Shown one piece after another: positions 1 through 8,009 of a stretch of DNA of 64,000 bases (position 1 is its first letter; every line of letters starts with the position of its first letter). Made by a program: the position numbers and the translations under genes. This stretch comes from Paraburkholderia sp. BCC1886 (lineage in GTDB: Bacteria > Pseudomonadota > Gammaproteobacteria > Burkholderiales > Burkholderiaceae): the NCBI RefSeq assembly GCF_900996245.1, contig NZ_CAAJGK010000052.1:62001-126000 (forward strand), written 5' to 3'. The notes beneath the pieces are model-generated. The model ran no database searches and was not told where the DNA came from. It saw only the letters and a list, made by a program, of their open reading frames with translations.

Positions 1-1
1 C

Positions 2-292
2 CTGGACGCCGCCGCGGGCGGCGCATTGCTCGCGCGTGGGACTGAAGGCGAGGCGGTCGCCGATACGCGGCGCCAGGTGCAGGTGGACTGGTTGCACGAC
101 GGCGTCTGCGAGACGCTGGTGGCGCACGAACGCTCGTCGGCGGATGCGCCGGAGGTGGAGTTGCCCGAAGCGCGCGATGCGCCGACCACCGCGCTATGGA
201 TCGCCGCCGTGCTGCGCGGCGAAGCGCCGGTGCCGAGCGCGATTGAAAGGCAGGTGGAATTGATCGTCGATGTGGCGAGAATAGCGGGCTGA
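2..292 (+). CDS. C-terminal fragment, possible Gfo/Idh/MocA-type oxidoreductase
   Basis: The reading frame is open from the first base of the window to a TGA stop, so the gene begins upstream and only about 96 C-terminal residues are visible. The end reads as an alternating segment followed by a helix (ALWIAAVLRGEAPVPSAIER, then VELIVDVARIAG). That pattern resembles the closing substrate-domain helix of Gfo/Idh/MocA NAD(P)-dependent oxidoreductases. No nucleotide-binding motif is in the window, so the family call rests on the tail alone and is weak. Confidence 0.45.
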   Translation: MDAAAGGALLARGTEGEAVADTRRQVQVDWLHDGVCETLVAHERSSADAPEVELPEARDAPTTALWIAAVLRGEAPVPSAIERQVELIVDVARIAG

Positions 293-358
293 ACCGCGTC
301 GCGGGCTAGCGGGCCGCCGATTCCCTCCTGGACAGGCCGTCAGGACCGCCCTTCCAGC

Positions 359-742
359 TCATTCGATCGCGCAGCGTGTCGCTTGCCATGCGATCAGCCG
401 CCATTGCCCGTCGTGATGAAGATGCACCGCCGTATAGGCAATCGGAAACAGCAGCGCTCCGTTGTTGGTTTCCATCTCGATCAGCACCCGGCCGGTCACG
501 ACGCACGTCTCGCTGCCCGCCGGCAACACGTCCTGGGTCTGAACCTCGATCTGACGATAGCGCCGGCGGCCCCCGCTGATCCCGTCGATGAACTGCCGCT
601 TCGTCTCACGCTTGCCGCTCGTGTGGACGTAGCTGACGTTGTCCGCGAGCAGTGTGTCGAGCAGGGCAGCGTCGCCGTCGACCATCGCACGAAAACGCTC
701 CCGCTCGAGTCCGCGAATCGCTTCGATCAGTTTTGCCGCCAT
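359..742 (-). CDS. NTF2-like (DUF4440-type) protein
   Basis: A 127-residue protein with the cone-shaped NTF2/SnoaL-like pattern: an N-terminal helix containing RERFRAMVDGD, then LLADNVSYVHTSG, a basic segment, and closing strands (TAVHLHHDGQWRLIAWQATR). Proteins of this fold include small-molecule isomerases, hydrolases and binding proteins, and no specific reaction can be read from the sequence. No signal peptide is visible. It lies in the opposite orientation to the upstream oxidoreductase fragment and is 43 bp from the PagL-like gene, with no sign of co-regulation. Confidence 0.75.
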   Translation of the reverse strand: MAAKLIEAIRGLERERFRAMVDGDAALLDTLLADNVSYVHTSGKRETKRQFIDGISGGRRRYRQIEVQTQDVLPAGSETCVVTGRVLIEMETNNGALLFPIAYTAVHLHHDGQWRLIAWQATRCAIE

Positions 743-785
743 CGCTCAGCCCCTTGCACCGGCGGGCCGTTGGCGGCTGCGGTGA

Positions 786-1349
786 TCAAAAGTTGTATTG
801 CAGATATAGCTCGTGGAAATTTATACCAGGATTGGGCTCTTTGATACCGCCGTTGGAAATATGCTGGAACCGGTAGCCGACCTGATACTGCTGGTGATTC
901 CCGATCTGCAGCCCGACACCCGCAGTCGGCGTGAACTGGAACGCCGTGGCGTAGGTGTAGTCGGAAGCGATGCGGGGGCTGGTGAGAAGTCGCACCCCCA
1001 CGCCCGCCTCGATGAACGGACGGACCGATCCCGTCGCCCGGATGAAGCGAATGAGCGGTGTCACACCGAATTCGCCGATGTTGTCGTGCACATTGCCTTC
1101 ATCGGTATGCCACCAGGCGGCATGTGCCTCGCCGATCAGCGAGAAATGCCATGCGCCGATTTGCCACCATGTCAGATCCGGGTCCCACGCAAGCCCGAGA
1201 TCGAGCTTCTTGACGTGGTGATCACCCGTGCCGCCGGTCACCTGAAACCCGAACTGGTCCGCTGAAGCCGTTCCCGAGGCCGCGCACAGGAGGGCGGCGA
1301 TTGCGCCAGACAGAGCCAGACCACGAAAGCCATTCTTTTTGTTGTCCAT
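786..1349 (-). CDS. pagL: PagL-type lipid A 3-O-deacylase, outer membrane
   Basis: This 187-residue protein has a signal peptide (about residues 1-30, ending TASA) followed by amphipathic beta-strands and a C-terminal aromatic residue (LYLQYNF), as in small outer-membrane barrels. The motif QHISNGG near residues 162-168 matches the PagL catalytic His-x-Ser (His163, Ser165); Glu171 or Glu180 could complete a triad. PagL enzymes remove the 3-O-linked acyl chain of lipid A in the outer membrane and so modulate endotoxin and envelope properties. The ATG at 1349 was chosen because it is followed directly by the signal peptide and preceded by GGGGC; the reading frame stays open further upstream without a signal sequence. 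Confidence 0.85.
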   Translation of the reverse strand: MDNKKNGFRGLALSGAIAALLCAASGTASADQFGFQVTGGTGDHHVKKLDLGLAWDPDLTWWQIGAWHFSLIGEAHAAWWHTDEGNVHDNIGEFGVTPLIRFIRATGSVRPFIEAGVGVRLLTSPRIASDYTYATAFQFTPTAGVGLQIGNHQQYQVGYRFQHISNGGIKEPNPGINFHELYLQYNF

Positions 1350-1556
1350 CAAAGCCCCGAACTCGCCGAAAGTTGAACAATCTGTAACAGTTTTCCCTAT
1401 TTTAAAGACAAACTGGAATTGGCGGATCGTGGGAAGAAATGTATTTTTTAGCAATTACTCACTTCGAAAACAGAAAATATCGGTCATTTATCTTGATGAA
1501 GGCGGTTTGTTAGGTAAATTGTACGCATCACACGGCGACAGGAGAAGGAGCGTAAG

Positions 1557-1637
1557 ATGGCTATCGGAACTGAAATTTCAATAGGAATTTTCGGAACTTG
1601 GATGGCCCTACAGCCTCTAAGTATTAGCACTCGGTAA
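1557..1637 (+). CDS. Possible 26-residue small ORF ahead of rpoH
   Basis: An ATG at 1557 follows a strong purine-rich Shine-Dalgarno (GGAGAAGGAG, 1541-1550) with ideal spacing. It opens a 26-codon frame (MAIGTEISIG...) ending with TAA inside the CIRCE element. Against it being a gene: it uses ATA and CTA codons that are rare here, and the CIRCE element implies that the main rpoH transcript starts near or after its end. It could equally be the decayed start of a lost gene. Confidence 0.2.
   Translation: MAIGTEISIGIFGTWMALQPLSISTR
1598..1626 (+). promoter_or_regulatory. Tentative rpoH promoter overlapping CIRCE
   Basis: TTGGAT (1598-1603), a 17-base spacer, and GTATTA (1621-1626) form a weak sigma-70-like pair. 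Its -10 region overlaps the left arm of the CIRCE inverted repeat, which is where an HrcA operator would block RNA polymerase. No convincing sigma-32 consensus was found. The -10 match is poor, so the exact start is a guess. Confidence 0.3.
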
Positions 1638-1650
1638 ATCAGAGTGCTAA
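1624..1650 (+). promoter_or_regulatory. CIRCE element (HrcA operator) upstream of rpoH
   Basis: The inverted repeat TTAGCACTC-N9-GAGTGCTAA is present with no mismatch: left arm 1624-1632, 9-base spacer, right arm 1642-1650. This is the textbook CIRCE sequence bound by the heat-shock repressor HrcA, best known in front of groESL and dnaK. Here it lies 61 bases before the rpoH start codon, implying direct HrcA repression of the heat-shock sigma factor gene. Confidence 0.93.
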
Positions 1651-1711
1651 CATCCAACGCTGGAGTCGTTACCTGAGTACGCTTTTGTCTGATTCCAAAG
1701 GAGTTTTCCAC

Positions 1712-2647
<936 letters not shown>

Positions 2648-2665
2648 CTCGGAGCACCAAGCCTC

Positions 2666-2704
2666 AAAAAAGCCCCGCCCTCGCAAGAACGGCGGGGCTT
2701 TTTT
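2666..2704 (+). terminator. Rho-independent terminator after rpoH
   Basis: AGCCCCGCC (2671-2679) pairs with GGCGGGGCT (2691-2699) across an 11-base loop. The hairpin is flanked by an A-run on the left and a T-run on the right, so it could work in both directions. It closes the rpoH transcript. Confidence 0.92.
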
Positions 2705-2754
2705 CGCCCCGCGGCCGCGCCTTCGCGCCAGCCCACGCCTTAGTAGCCCATGCG

Positions 2755-2809
2755 GTTCAAACAGTCGTTTCTTGACGTATCACAAACCACCTATCAATAC
2801 TGTTTGAAC
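2755..2809 (+). promoter_or_regulatory. 11-bp inverted repeat bracketing a possible cydPABX promoter
   Basis: GTTCAAACAGT (2755-2765) and its exact reverse complement ACTGTTTGAAC (2799-2809) are 33 bases apart. Between them lies TTGACG (2772-2777) and, 18 bases on, AATACT, a plausible but imperfect sigma-70 pair. TTGAC-N4-CACAA is a partial match to the FNR/Anr consensus TTGAT-N4-ATCAA. The repeat is likely a regulator site for the bd oxidase operon. The remaining intergenic sequence to 2949 shows nothing else. Confidence 0.45.
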
Positions 2810-2949
2810 AGGATCGATTTCGCGACCGAATGTCGCAGCGACGCGCCCATCGGCGCCGGGTCCTGCTCCTAGAATCGGTATGCATTCGCCAGACCCGAAA
2901 CCGCCTGGCGCCGCCGGATTCACCGGTATGAAGTCACCTTCGACCGATC

Positions 2950-3210
2950 ATGACCATCGCCATCAAGCGTAGTAACGCGCCCCGCCCGAGCCTGCGTCGA
3001 CGTCTCGCAGGCTGGGTGCGTGGCCCCACGCTGGCCCGCGACATCGCCATCGTCCTCGCCATCAAATTCGTTTTGCTGATGGCGCTCAAGTACACGTTTT
3101 TCAATCATCCGCAGGCGGACCATATGTCGCTGCCGCCTGAACAGGTCGCGCAAGCGCTCCTGTCCGTACCTGTCGCGCATTCGTCCCAAGGTGATCGCCA
3201 TGCCCGTTAG
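2950..3210 (+). CDS. cydP: CydP, small cytochrome bd-associated membrane protein
   Basis: An 86-residue protein with one transmembrane segment (DIAIVLAIKFVLLMALKYTFF, about residues 31-51) after a basic N-terminus, then a short tail rich in Pro, Gln and His. It matches the small putative subunit found immediately ahead of cydA in beta- and gamma-proteobacteria. Its stop codon lies inside the first codons of cydA, an overlap that suggests translational coupling. The role in bd oxidase assembly or activity is inferred from family and position. Confidence 0.85.
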   Translation: MTIAIKRSNAPRPSLRRRLAGWVRGPTLARDIAIVLAIKFVLLMALKYTFFNHPQADHMSLPPEQVAQALLSVPVAHSSQGDRHAR

Positions 3211-4804
3211 CGAAGTCGTCGAACTCTCGCGTCTCCAGTTCGCCATCACGGCGCTCTATCATTTTCTCTTCGTGCCGCTCACGCTCGGTTTGTCCTGGCT
3301 GCTCGTCATCATGGAGTCGGTCTACGTGATGACCGGCAAGCCCATCTACAAGGACATGACGCAGTTCTGGGGCAAGCTGTTCGGCATCAACTTCGCCATG
3401 GGCGTGACCACCGGACTGACACTGGAATTTCAGTTCGGCACCAACTGGTCGTATTACTCGCACTACGTCGGCGATATTTTCGGCGTGCCGCTCGCGGTGG
3501 AAGGCCTGATGGCGTTCTTCCTAGAATCCACCTTCGTGGGCCTGTTCTTCTTCGGCTGGAACCGGCTCTCGCGCGTCCAGCACGTGATGGTCACGTTCCT
3601 CGTCGCACTCGGCTCGAACCTGTCGGCACTGTGGATCCTGGTCGCCAACGGCTGGATGAACAATCCGGTCGGCGCGACGTTCAACTACCAGACCATGCGC
3701 ATGGAACTCGACAGCATCTTCTCCGTGCTGTTCAACCCGGTCGCGCAGGTCAAGTTCGTGCACACGGTCTCGGCCGGCTACGTCACGGCGTCGATGTTCG
3801 TGCTCGGCATTTCCTCGTGGTATCTGCTCAAGCGGCGCGATACCGAGTTCGCGCTGCGTTCGTTCGCGATTGCCGCCGGCTTCGGTCTCGCTTCCACGTT
3901 GTGCGTGATCGTGCTCGGCGACGAATCCGGCTACCGCACCGGTGAAGTCCAGCAGGTCAAGCTCGCGGCGATCGAATCCGAATGGGAAACCGCGCCCGCG
4001 CCGGCACCGTTCACGATCATCGGGATTCCCAACCAGAAGGAAGAGCGCACCGACTACGCGATCCGCATTCCGTACGCGCTCGGCATTATCGCGACCCGCT
4101 CGATCGACGAGCCCGTGGTCGGGCTGAAAGACCTGATGGCGCACAACGAAGTGCGCATCAAAAACGGCATGCTGGCCTACGCGGCGCTGCAAAAACTCAA
4201 GCAGGGCGACGTCACGGACGAAGCCAAAGCCGCGTTCGACGCCCACAAGCAGGACCTCGGCTACGGTCTGATGCTCAAGCAGTTCACGGCCAACGTCACC
4301 GACGCCACGCCGGAGCAGATCGCCCAAGCCGCCAGGAAAACGATTCCGCCGGTCGCGCCGGTGTTCTTCTCGTTCCGCCTGATGGTGGGACTCGGCATGC
4401 TGTTCCTCCTCACCTTCGTGCTGGCGTTCTACTTTTGCGCGCAACGCTCGCTGTTGCTGGAAAAGCGCCGCTGGTTCCTGCGCTGGGCCTTGTGGGCAAT
4501 TCCGTTGCCGTGGCTCGCCGCCGAGTTCGGCTGGATCGTCGCCGAGGTGGGCCGTCAGCCATGGACCATCGCCGGCATTCTGCCGACCAACCTGTCGGCC
4601 TCCAGCCTGCAACCGCGCGACCTGTACCTGAGTATTGCGGGCTTCGTGGTGTTCTACACGGTGCTGTTCATCATCGAAATCACGCTGATGTTCAAGTACG
4701 CGCGGCTCGGCCCGTCGTCGCTTCACACGGGCCGCTATTACCACGAGGTCGAGCAAAAGAGCGCGCCGCTGAATGCGCCGCTGCCGACTCACCCCGCCGC
4801 CTGA
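3200..4804 (+). CDS. cydA: Cytochrome bd quinol oxidase subunit I
   Basis: CydA, 534 residues, carries hemes b558, b595 and d, and oxidises quinol while reducing oxygen in the inner membrane. The N-terminus (SRLQFAITALYHFLFVPLTLG) contains the conserved haem-ligand His. The quinol loop is of the long type, with GDESGYRTGEVQQVKLAAIE and a C-terminal Q-loop insert of roughly 70 residues, as in the E. coli bd-I enzyme rather than the short-loop CioA type. The ATG at 3200 overlaps the end of cydP by 11 bases; a GTG at 3191 in the same frame is a less likely start. It is followed by cydB and cydX in one operon. Confidence 0.97.
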   Translation: MPVSEVVELSRLQFAITALYHFLFVPLTLGLSWLLVIMESVYVMTGKPIYKDMTQFWGKLFGINFAMGVTTGLTLEFQFGTNWSYYSHYVGDIFGVPLAVEGLMAFFLESTFVGLFFFGWNRLSRVQHVMVTFLVALGSNLSALWILVANGWMNNPVGATFNYQTMRMELDSIFSVLFNPVAQVKFVHTVSAGYVTASMFVLGISSWYLLKRRDTEFALRSFAIAAGFGLASTLCVIVLGDESGYRTGEVQQVKLAAIESEWETAPAPAPFTIIGIPNQKEERTDYAIRIPYALGIIATRSIDEPVVGLKDLMAHNEVRIKNGMLAYAALQKLKQGDVTDEAKAAFDAHKQDLGYGLMLKQFTANVTDATPEQIAQAARKTIPPVAPVFFSFRLMVGLGMLFLLTFVLAFYFCAQRSLLLEKRRWFLRWALWAIPLPWLAAEFGWIVAEVGRQPWTIAGILPTNLSASSLQPRDLYLSIAGFVVFYTVLFIIEITLMFKYARLGPSSLHTGRYYHEVEQKSAPLNAPLPTHPAA

Positions 4805-4835
4805 CCGGCACCACAGCGTTCAAGGGAAAATCATC

Positions 4836-5972
4836 ATGGATTATGCAACCCTCAAACTGATCTGGTGGGTGTTGATCGGCACGCTGATCATCGGCTTCGC
4901 GCTCACCGACGGCTTCGACATGGGCGCGGCGATTCTGCTGCCGTTCATCGGCAAGAGCAACGACGAGCGGCGCATCGTCATCAATACGGTCGGCGCGACG
5001 TGGGAAGGCAACCAGGTCTGGCTCATCACGGCCGGCGGCGCGATGTTCGCCGCGTGGCCGCTGGTGTACGCCGCGTCGTTCTCCGGCTTCTACTTCGCGA
5101 TGCTGCTGGTGCTGTTCTCGCTGTTCTTCCGGCCGGTCGGCTTCGACTATCGCGGCAAGCGCGACGATCCGCGCTGGCGCACCGCGTGGGACTGGGCGCT
5201 GTTCGTCGGCGGCTTCGTGCCGGCGCTGGTGTTCGGCGTGGCGTTCGGCAACCTGCTGCAAGGCGTGCCGTTTTCATTCGATACCGATCTGCGCGTCACC
5301 TACCACGGCGGCTTCTTCGCGCTGCTCAACCCGTTCGCGGTGCTGTGCGGACTCGTGAGCGTGGCGATGCTGGCCGCGCACGGCGCAGCTTTCGTGAAGA
5401 TGAAGACCGACGGCGTGATCAACGCGCGCGCCTCGTTCGCGCTGCGCGTCGCGGCGTCGAGCGGCGTCGTGCTGTTCGTCGCGGCCGGTGCGCTGATCGC
5501 GACGCTGATCGGCGGCTACCAGATCGTCGATGCAGCGCCGCTCGACACGGTCGCCAATCCGCTCATGAAGAACGTGATCGGCGCGCCGGGCTTGTGGCTC
5601 GCCAACTACGCGACCTATCCGTGGATGGTCGTCGCGCCCGTCGCGGGCCTCGCAGGCGGCGTGCTCGCCCTGTTGCTCGCCCGTTCGCGCTTCGAAAAGA
5701 GCGCGTTTCTCTCGACCTCGCTGATGGTGATCGGCGTGATCCTGACGGCCGGCTTTTCGATGTTTCCGTTCATCATGCCGTCCTCGCTCGATGGCCGCAG
5801 CAGCCTCACCGTGTGGGACTCGACCTCCAGCCGCATGACGCTGCAGATCATGCTGGTGGCGGTGGCCATTTTTCTGCCGCTCATCCTCATCTATACGAGC
5901 TGGGTGTATCGCGTGATGCGCGGTAAAGTCACCGCCGCCGCGCTCGAGGAAAACCATCATTCGATGTATTAA
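4836..5972 (+). CDS. cydB: Cytochrome bd quinol oxidase subunit II
   Basis: A 378-residue polytopic membrane protein that begins MDYATLKLIWWVLIG and carries the CydB hallmarks GFDMGAAILLPFIG and GNQVWLITAGGAMFAAWP. CydB binds no haem but forms the quinol oxidase heterodimer with CydA. The ATG at 4836 lies 31 bases after cydA, and AAGGG at 4822-4826 serves as a ribosome site. CydX follows 12 bases downstream. Confidence 0.97.
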   Translation: MDYATLKLIWWVLIGTLIIGFALTDGFDMGAAILLPFIGKSNDERRIVINTVGATWEGNQVWLITAGGAMFAAWPLVYAASFSGFYFAMLLVLFSLFFRPVGFDYRGKRDDPRWRTAWDWALFVGGFVPALVFGVAFGNLLQGVPFSFDTDLRVTYHGGFFALLNPFAVLCGLVSVAMLAAHGAAFVKMKTDGVINARASFALRVAASSGVVLFVAAGALIATLIGGYQIVDAAPLDTVANPLMKNVIGAPGLWLANYATYPWMVVAPVAGLAGGVLALLLARSRFEKSAFLSTSLMVIGVILTAGFSMFPFIMPSSLDGRSSLTVWDSTSSRMTLQIMLVAVAIFLPLILIYTSWVYRVMRGKVTAAALEENHHSMY

Positions 5973-5984
5973 CCGGAGTTTGCG

Positions 5985-6095
5985 ATGTGGTATTTCACCT
6001 GGATTCTTGGGATTGGTGTGGCGCTGGCGTTCGGCATCGTCAACGTCATGTGGCTGGAGTCGAACGCTTCGAATGGCGCGGAGAAGCGCAGTAAA
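5985..6095 (+). CDS. cydX: CydX, small subunit of cytochrome bd oxidase
   Basis: A 36-residue protein beginning MWYFTWILGIGVALAFGIVN, the typical CydX signature of a single transmembrane helix followed by WLE and a short charged tail. It is preceded by the ribosome site CCGGAG. CydX stabilises the CydAB hemes. The gene is easily missed because of its size. The operon ends at the hairpin at 6124-6153. Confidence 0.93.
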
Positions 6096-6123
6096 GCCCG
6101 TTGAAATAGCGACGACATAAAAA

Positions 6124-6153
6124 AAACGGCACCTTGAATTCAAGGTGCCGTTT
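6124..6153. terminator. Bidirectional terminator between cydX and nagE
   Basis: A perfect 30-base palindrome: AAACGGCACCTTGAA (6124-6138) and its reverse complement TTCAAGGTGCCGTTT (6139-6153). It is preceded by more A residues and followed by a T-rich stretch. It sits between convergent operons and can terminate both. Confidence 0.9.
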
Positions 6154-6166
6154 CTGTTTCAACGCA

Positions 6167-7978
6167 TCACGCAGGTAAAGGCGCGGCGCCGCCGGTACTG
6201 CTGCCGACTGGCGTCAGGCGTGTCGACAGTTGCGCTGCGTAACGCGGCGCTGCTTCACCGACCACGACATGGAACGTATCCGCCGCGACCCACGCGGTAT
6301 CGAGCGAGGCCAGACGTTGCCGATCCACCGCCGAAGGATCGCGCACCACGAGCCGCAAACGCGTCGCGGCGACTGCATCCAGCGACACCACGTTGCCCGC
6401 GCCGCCGAACACGGCGAGCCAACGCAAGGGCTCGGGATCGAGCGGGCCAACACCAGCGCCAGCGCCCTGCTGCAAGCCGGCAGTGTTTGCCACCGGCGTG
6501 TCGGCGGCAACAGCGACAGTCGCAACGGGCGCCTTCACCGCCTCACCACCACCCTGTGCGATCACCGTCCGGATTTCGTCCGCGATGATGTCCGCTTCCG
6601 GCCCGATGATCACCTGCACGTTCTTCGCATCGCGCTTGAGCACGCCGCGCGCGCCGGCCGACTTGAGTTCGCCTTCCGACACCTTGCCCGAATCGACCAC
6701 CGACAGACGCAGACGCGTCGTACACGCATCCACCACCGACAGATTCGCGGCACCGCCCAACGCCGCGATATAACGCTGCGCACGCGGCAGCGCCAGACCC
6801 GCGACCGGCGAGCCGACACCAGCGGCGCCGGACGCATCCGGCGTACCGGTCTGCTCGTCGGCCGACACCGGCTCGCGGCCCGGCGTCGCCATGTTGAACT
6901 TGCGGATGAAGAAACGGAACAACCCGTAATACACGACCATGTACACGAGACCGATCGGAATCGCCCACCAGCCGCGCGTCGACAACCCGTAGTTCAGCAC
7001 GTAGTCGATCGCACCCGCCGAGAACGTAAAGCCGAGGTGAATGCCGAGCGCCGAACAGATCGCCAGCGACAGCCCAGTGAGCAACGCGTGAATCACGTAG
7101 AGCACCGGCGCGAGGAACATGAAGCTGAATTCGATCGGCTCGGTAACGCCCGTCAGAAACGACGTCAATGCCATCGAGAACAGCAAACCGCCGACCACCG
7201 CGCGGCGTTCCTTGGGCGCTTCGTGGAACATCGCGAGACACGCGGCCGGCAGGCCGAACATCATCACCGGGAAGAAGCCCGTCATGAACGTGCCGGCACT
7301 CGGATCGCCCGCGAAGAAGCGGTGCAGGTCGCCCGTCACGGCCGCGCCGCCCGGCGGCGTGAACGTGCCGAACACGAACCACGTCAGCGAATTCAGAATG
7401 TGATGCAGCCCGGTGACGAGCAGCAACCGGTTCAGCACGCCGAACACGAACGCGCCGAGCGCCCCGGCGGTGGTCAGCCAGTGACCGGCCGTATCGATCA
7501 CGCCCTGCACCGGCTGCCAGACATAGCCGAACACGATGCCGAGCGCGAGACACACCACGCCGGTGACGATCGGCACGAAGCGTTTCCCTCCGAAGAACGC
7601 GAGGTAGTCGGGCAGCTTGATGTCCTTGTAGCGGTTGTACAGCAGCCCCGCGACGATCCCCGCCACGATCCCGGACAGCACGCCCATGTTGAGCTTGTCG
7701 TTGATGTCCTTCATCACCGCGATCTCGACCAGATAACCGATCGCGCCGGCAAGACCCGCCACGCCGTTATTGTCTTTCGCGAAGCCGACCGCCACGCCGA
7801 TCGCGAACAGCAGCGGCAGGTTGTCGAAGATTGCGCCGCCCGCATCGGCGATCATCTTGATGTTGAACACATCGGGCTGACCGAGGCGCAGCAGCAGACC
7901 GGCAACCGGCAGCACCGCGATCGGCAGCATCAGCGCGCGACCCAGCCGCTGAATTTTCAGAAACGGATTTCCATCCAT
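6167..7978 (-). CDS. nagE: PTS N-acetylglucosamine permease EIIC-EIIB with a second, degenerate EIIB
   Basis: A 603-residue inner-membrane transporter. Residues 1-365 form the glucose-family EIIC domain (GFAKDNNGVAGLAGAIGYLV and TGVTEPIEFSFMF motifs). Residues 395-480 form EIIB with the phospho-cysteine Cys419 in DACTTRLRL. After an Ala-rich linker comes a second EIIB-like domain (about 515-590); there the equivalent motif reads AVAATRLRL, with Ala near 537 instead of Cys, so it cannot carry phosphate in the usual way. The protein imports and phosphorylates GlcNAc; the EIIA domain is supplied by the adjacent fusion protein. The ATG at 7978 has GGAG seven bases ahead. It is the last gene of the nag operon. 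Confidence 0.93.
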   Translation of the reverse strand: MDGNPFLKIQRLGRALMLPIAVLPVAGLLLRLGQPDVFNIKMIADAGGAIFDNLPLLFAIGVAVGFAKDNNGVAGLAGAIGYLVEIAVMKDINDKLNMGVLSGIVAGIVAGLLYNRYKDIKLPDYLAFFGGKRFVPIVTGVVCLALGIVFGYVWQPVQGVIDTAGHWLTTAGALGAFVFGVLNRLLLVTGLHHILNSLTWFVFGTFTPPGGAAVTGDLHRFFAGDPSAGTFMTGFFPVMMFGLPAACLAMFHEAPKERRAVVGGLLFSMALTSFLTGVTEPIEFSFMFLAPVLYVIHALLTGLSLAICSALGIHLGFTFSAGAIDYVLNYGLSTRGWWAIPIGLVYMVVYYGLFRFFIRKFNMATPGREPVSADEQTGTPDASGAAGVGSPVAGLALPRAQRYIAALGGAANLSVVDACTTRLRLSVVDSGKVSEGELKSAGARGVLKRDAKNVQVIIGPEADIIADEIRTVIAQGGGEAVKAPVATVAVAADTPVANTAGLQQGAGAGVGPLDPEPLRWLAVFGGAGNVVSLDAVAATRLRLVVRDPSAVDRQRLASLDTAWVAADTFHVVVGEAAPRYAAQLSTRLTPVGSSTGGAAPLPA

Positions 7979-8009
7979 CGTTATCTCCAATCCTTGTCTT
8001 GTTGTGAAT

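Noticed and set aside
2772..2786. FNR/Anr box in the cyd promoter region
   Set aside because: Only a partial match (TTGAC-GTAT-CACAA) to TTGAT-N4-ATCAA; not enough to name the site on its own.
3521..4792. Minus-strand open frame opposite cydA
   Set aside because: Arg/Glu/His-rich shadow of the cydA coding strand.
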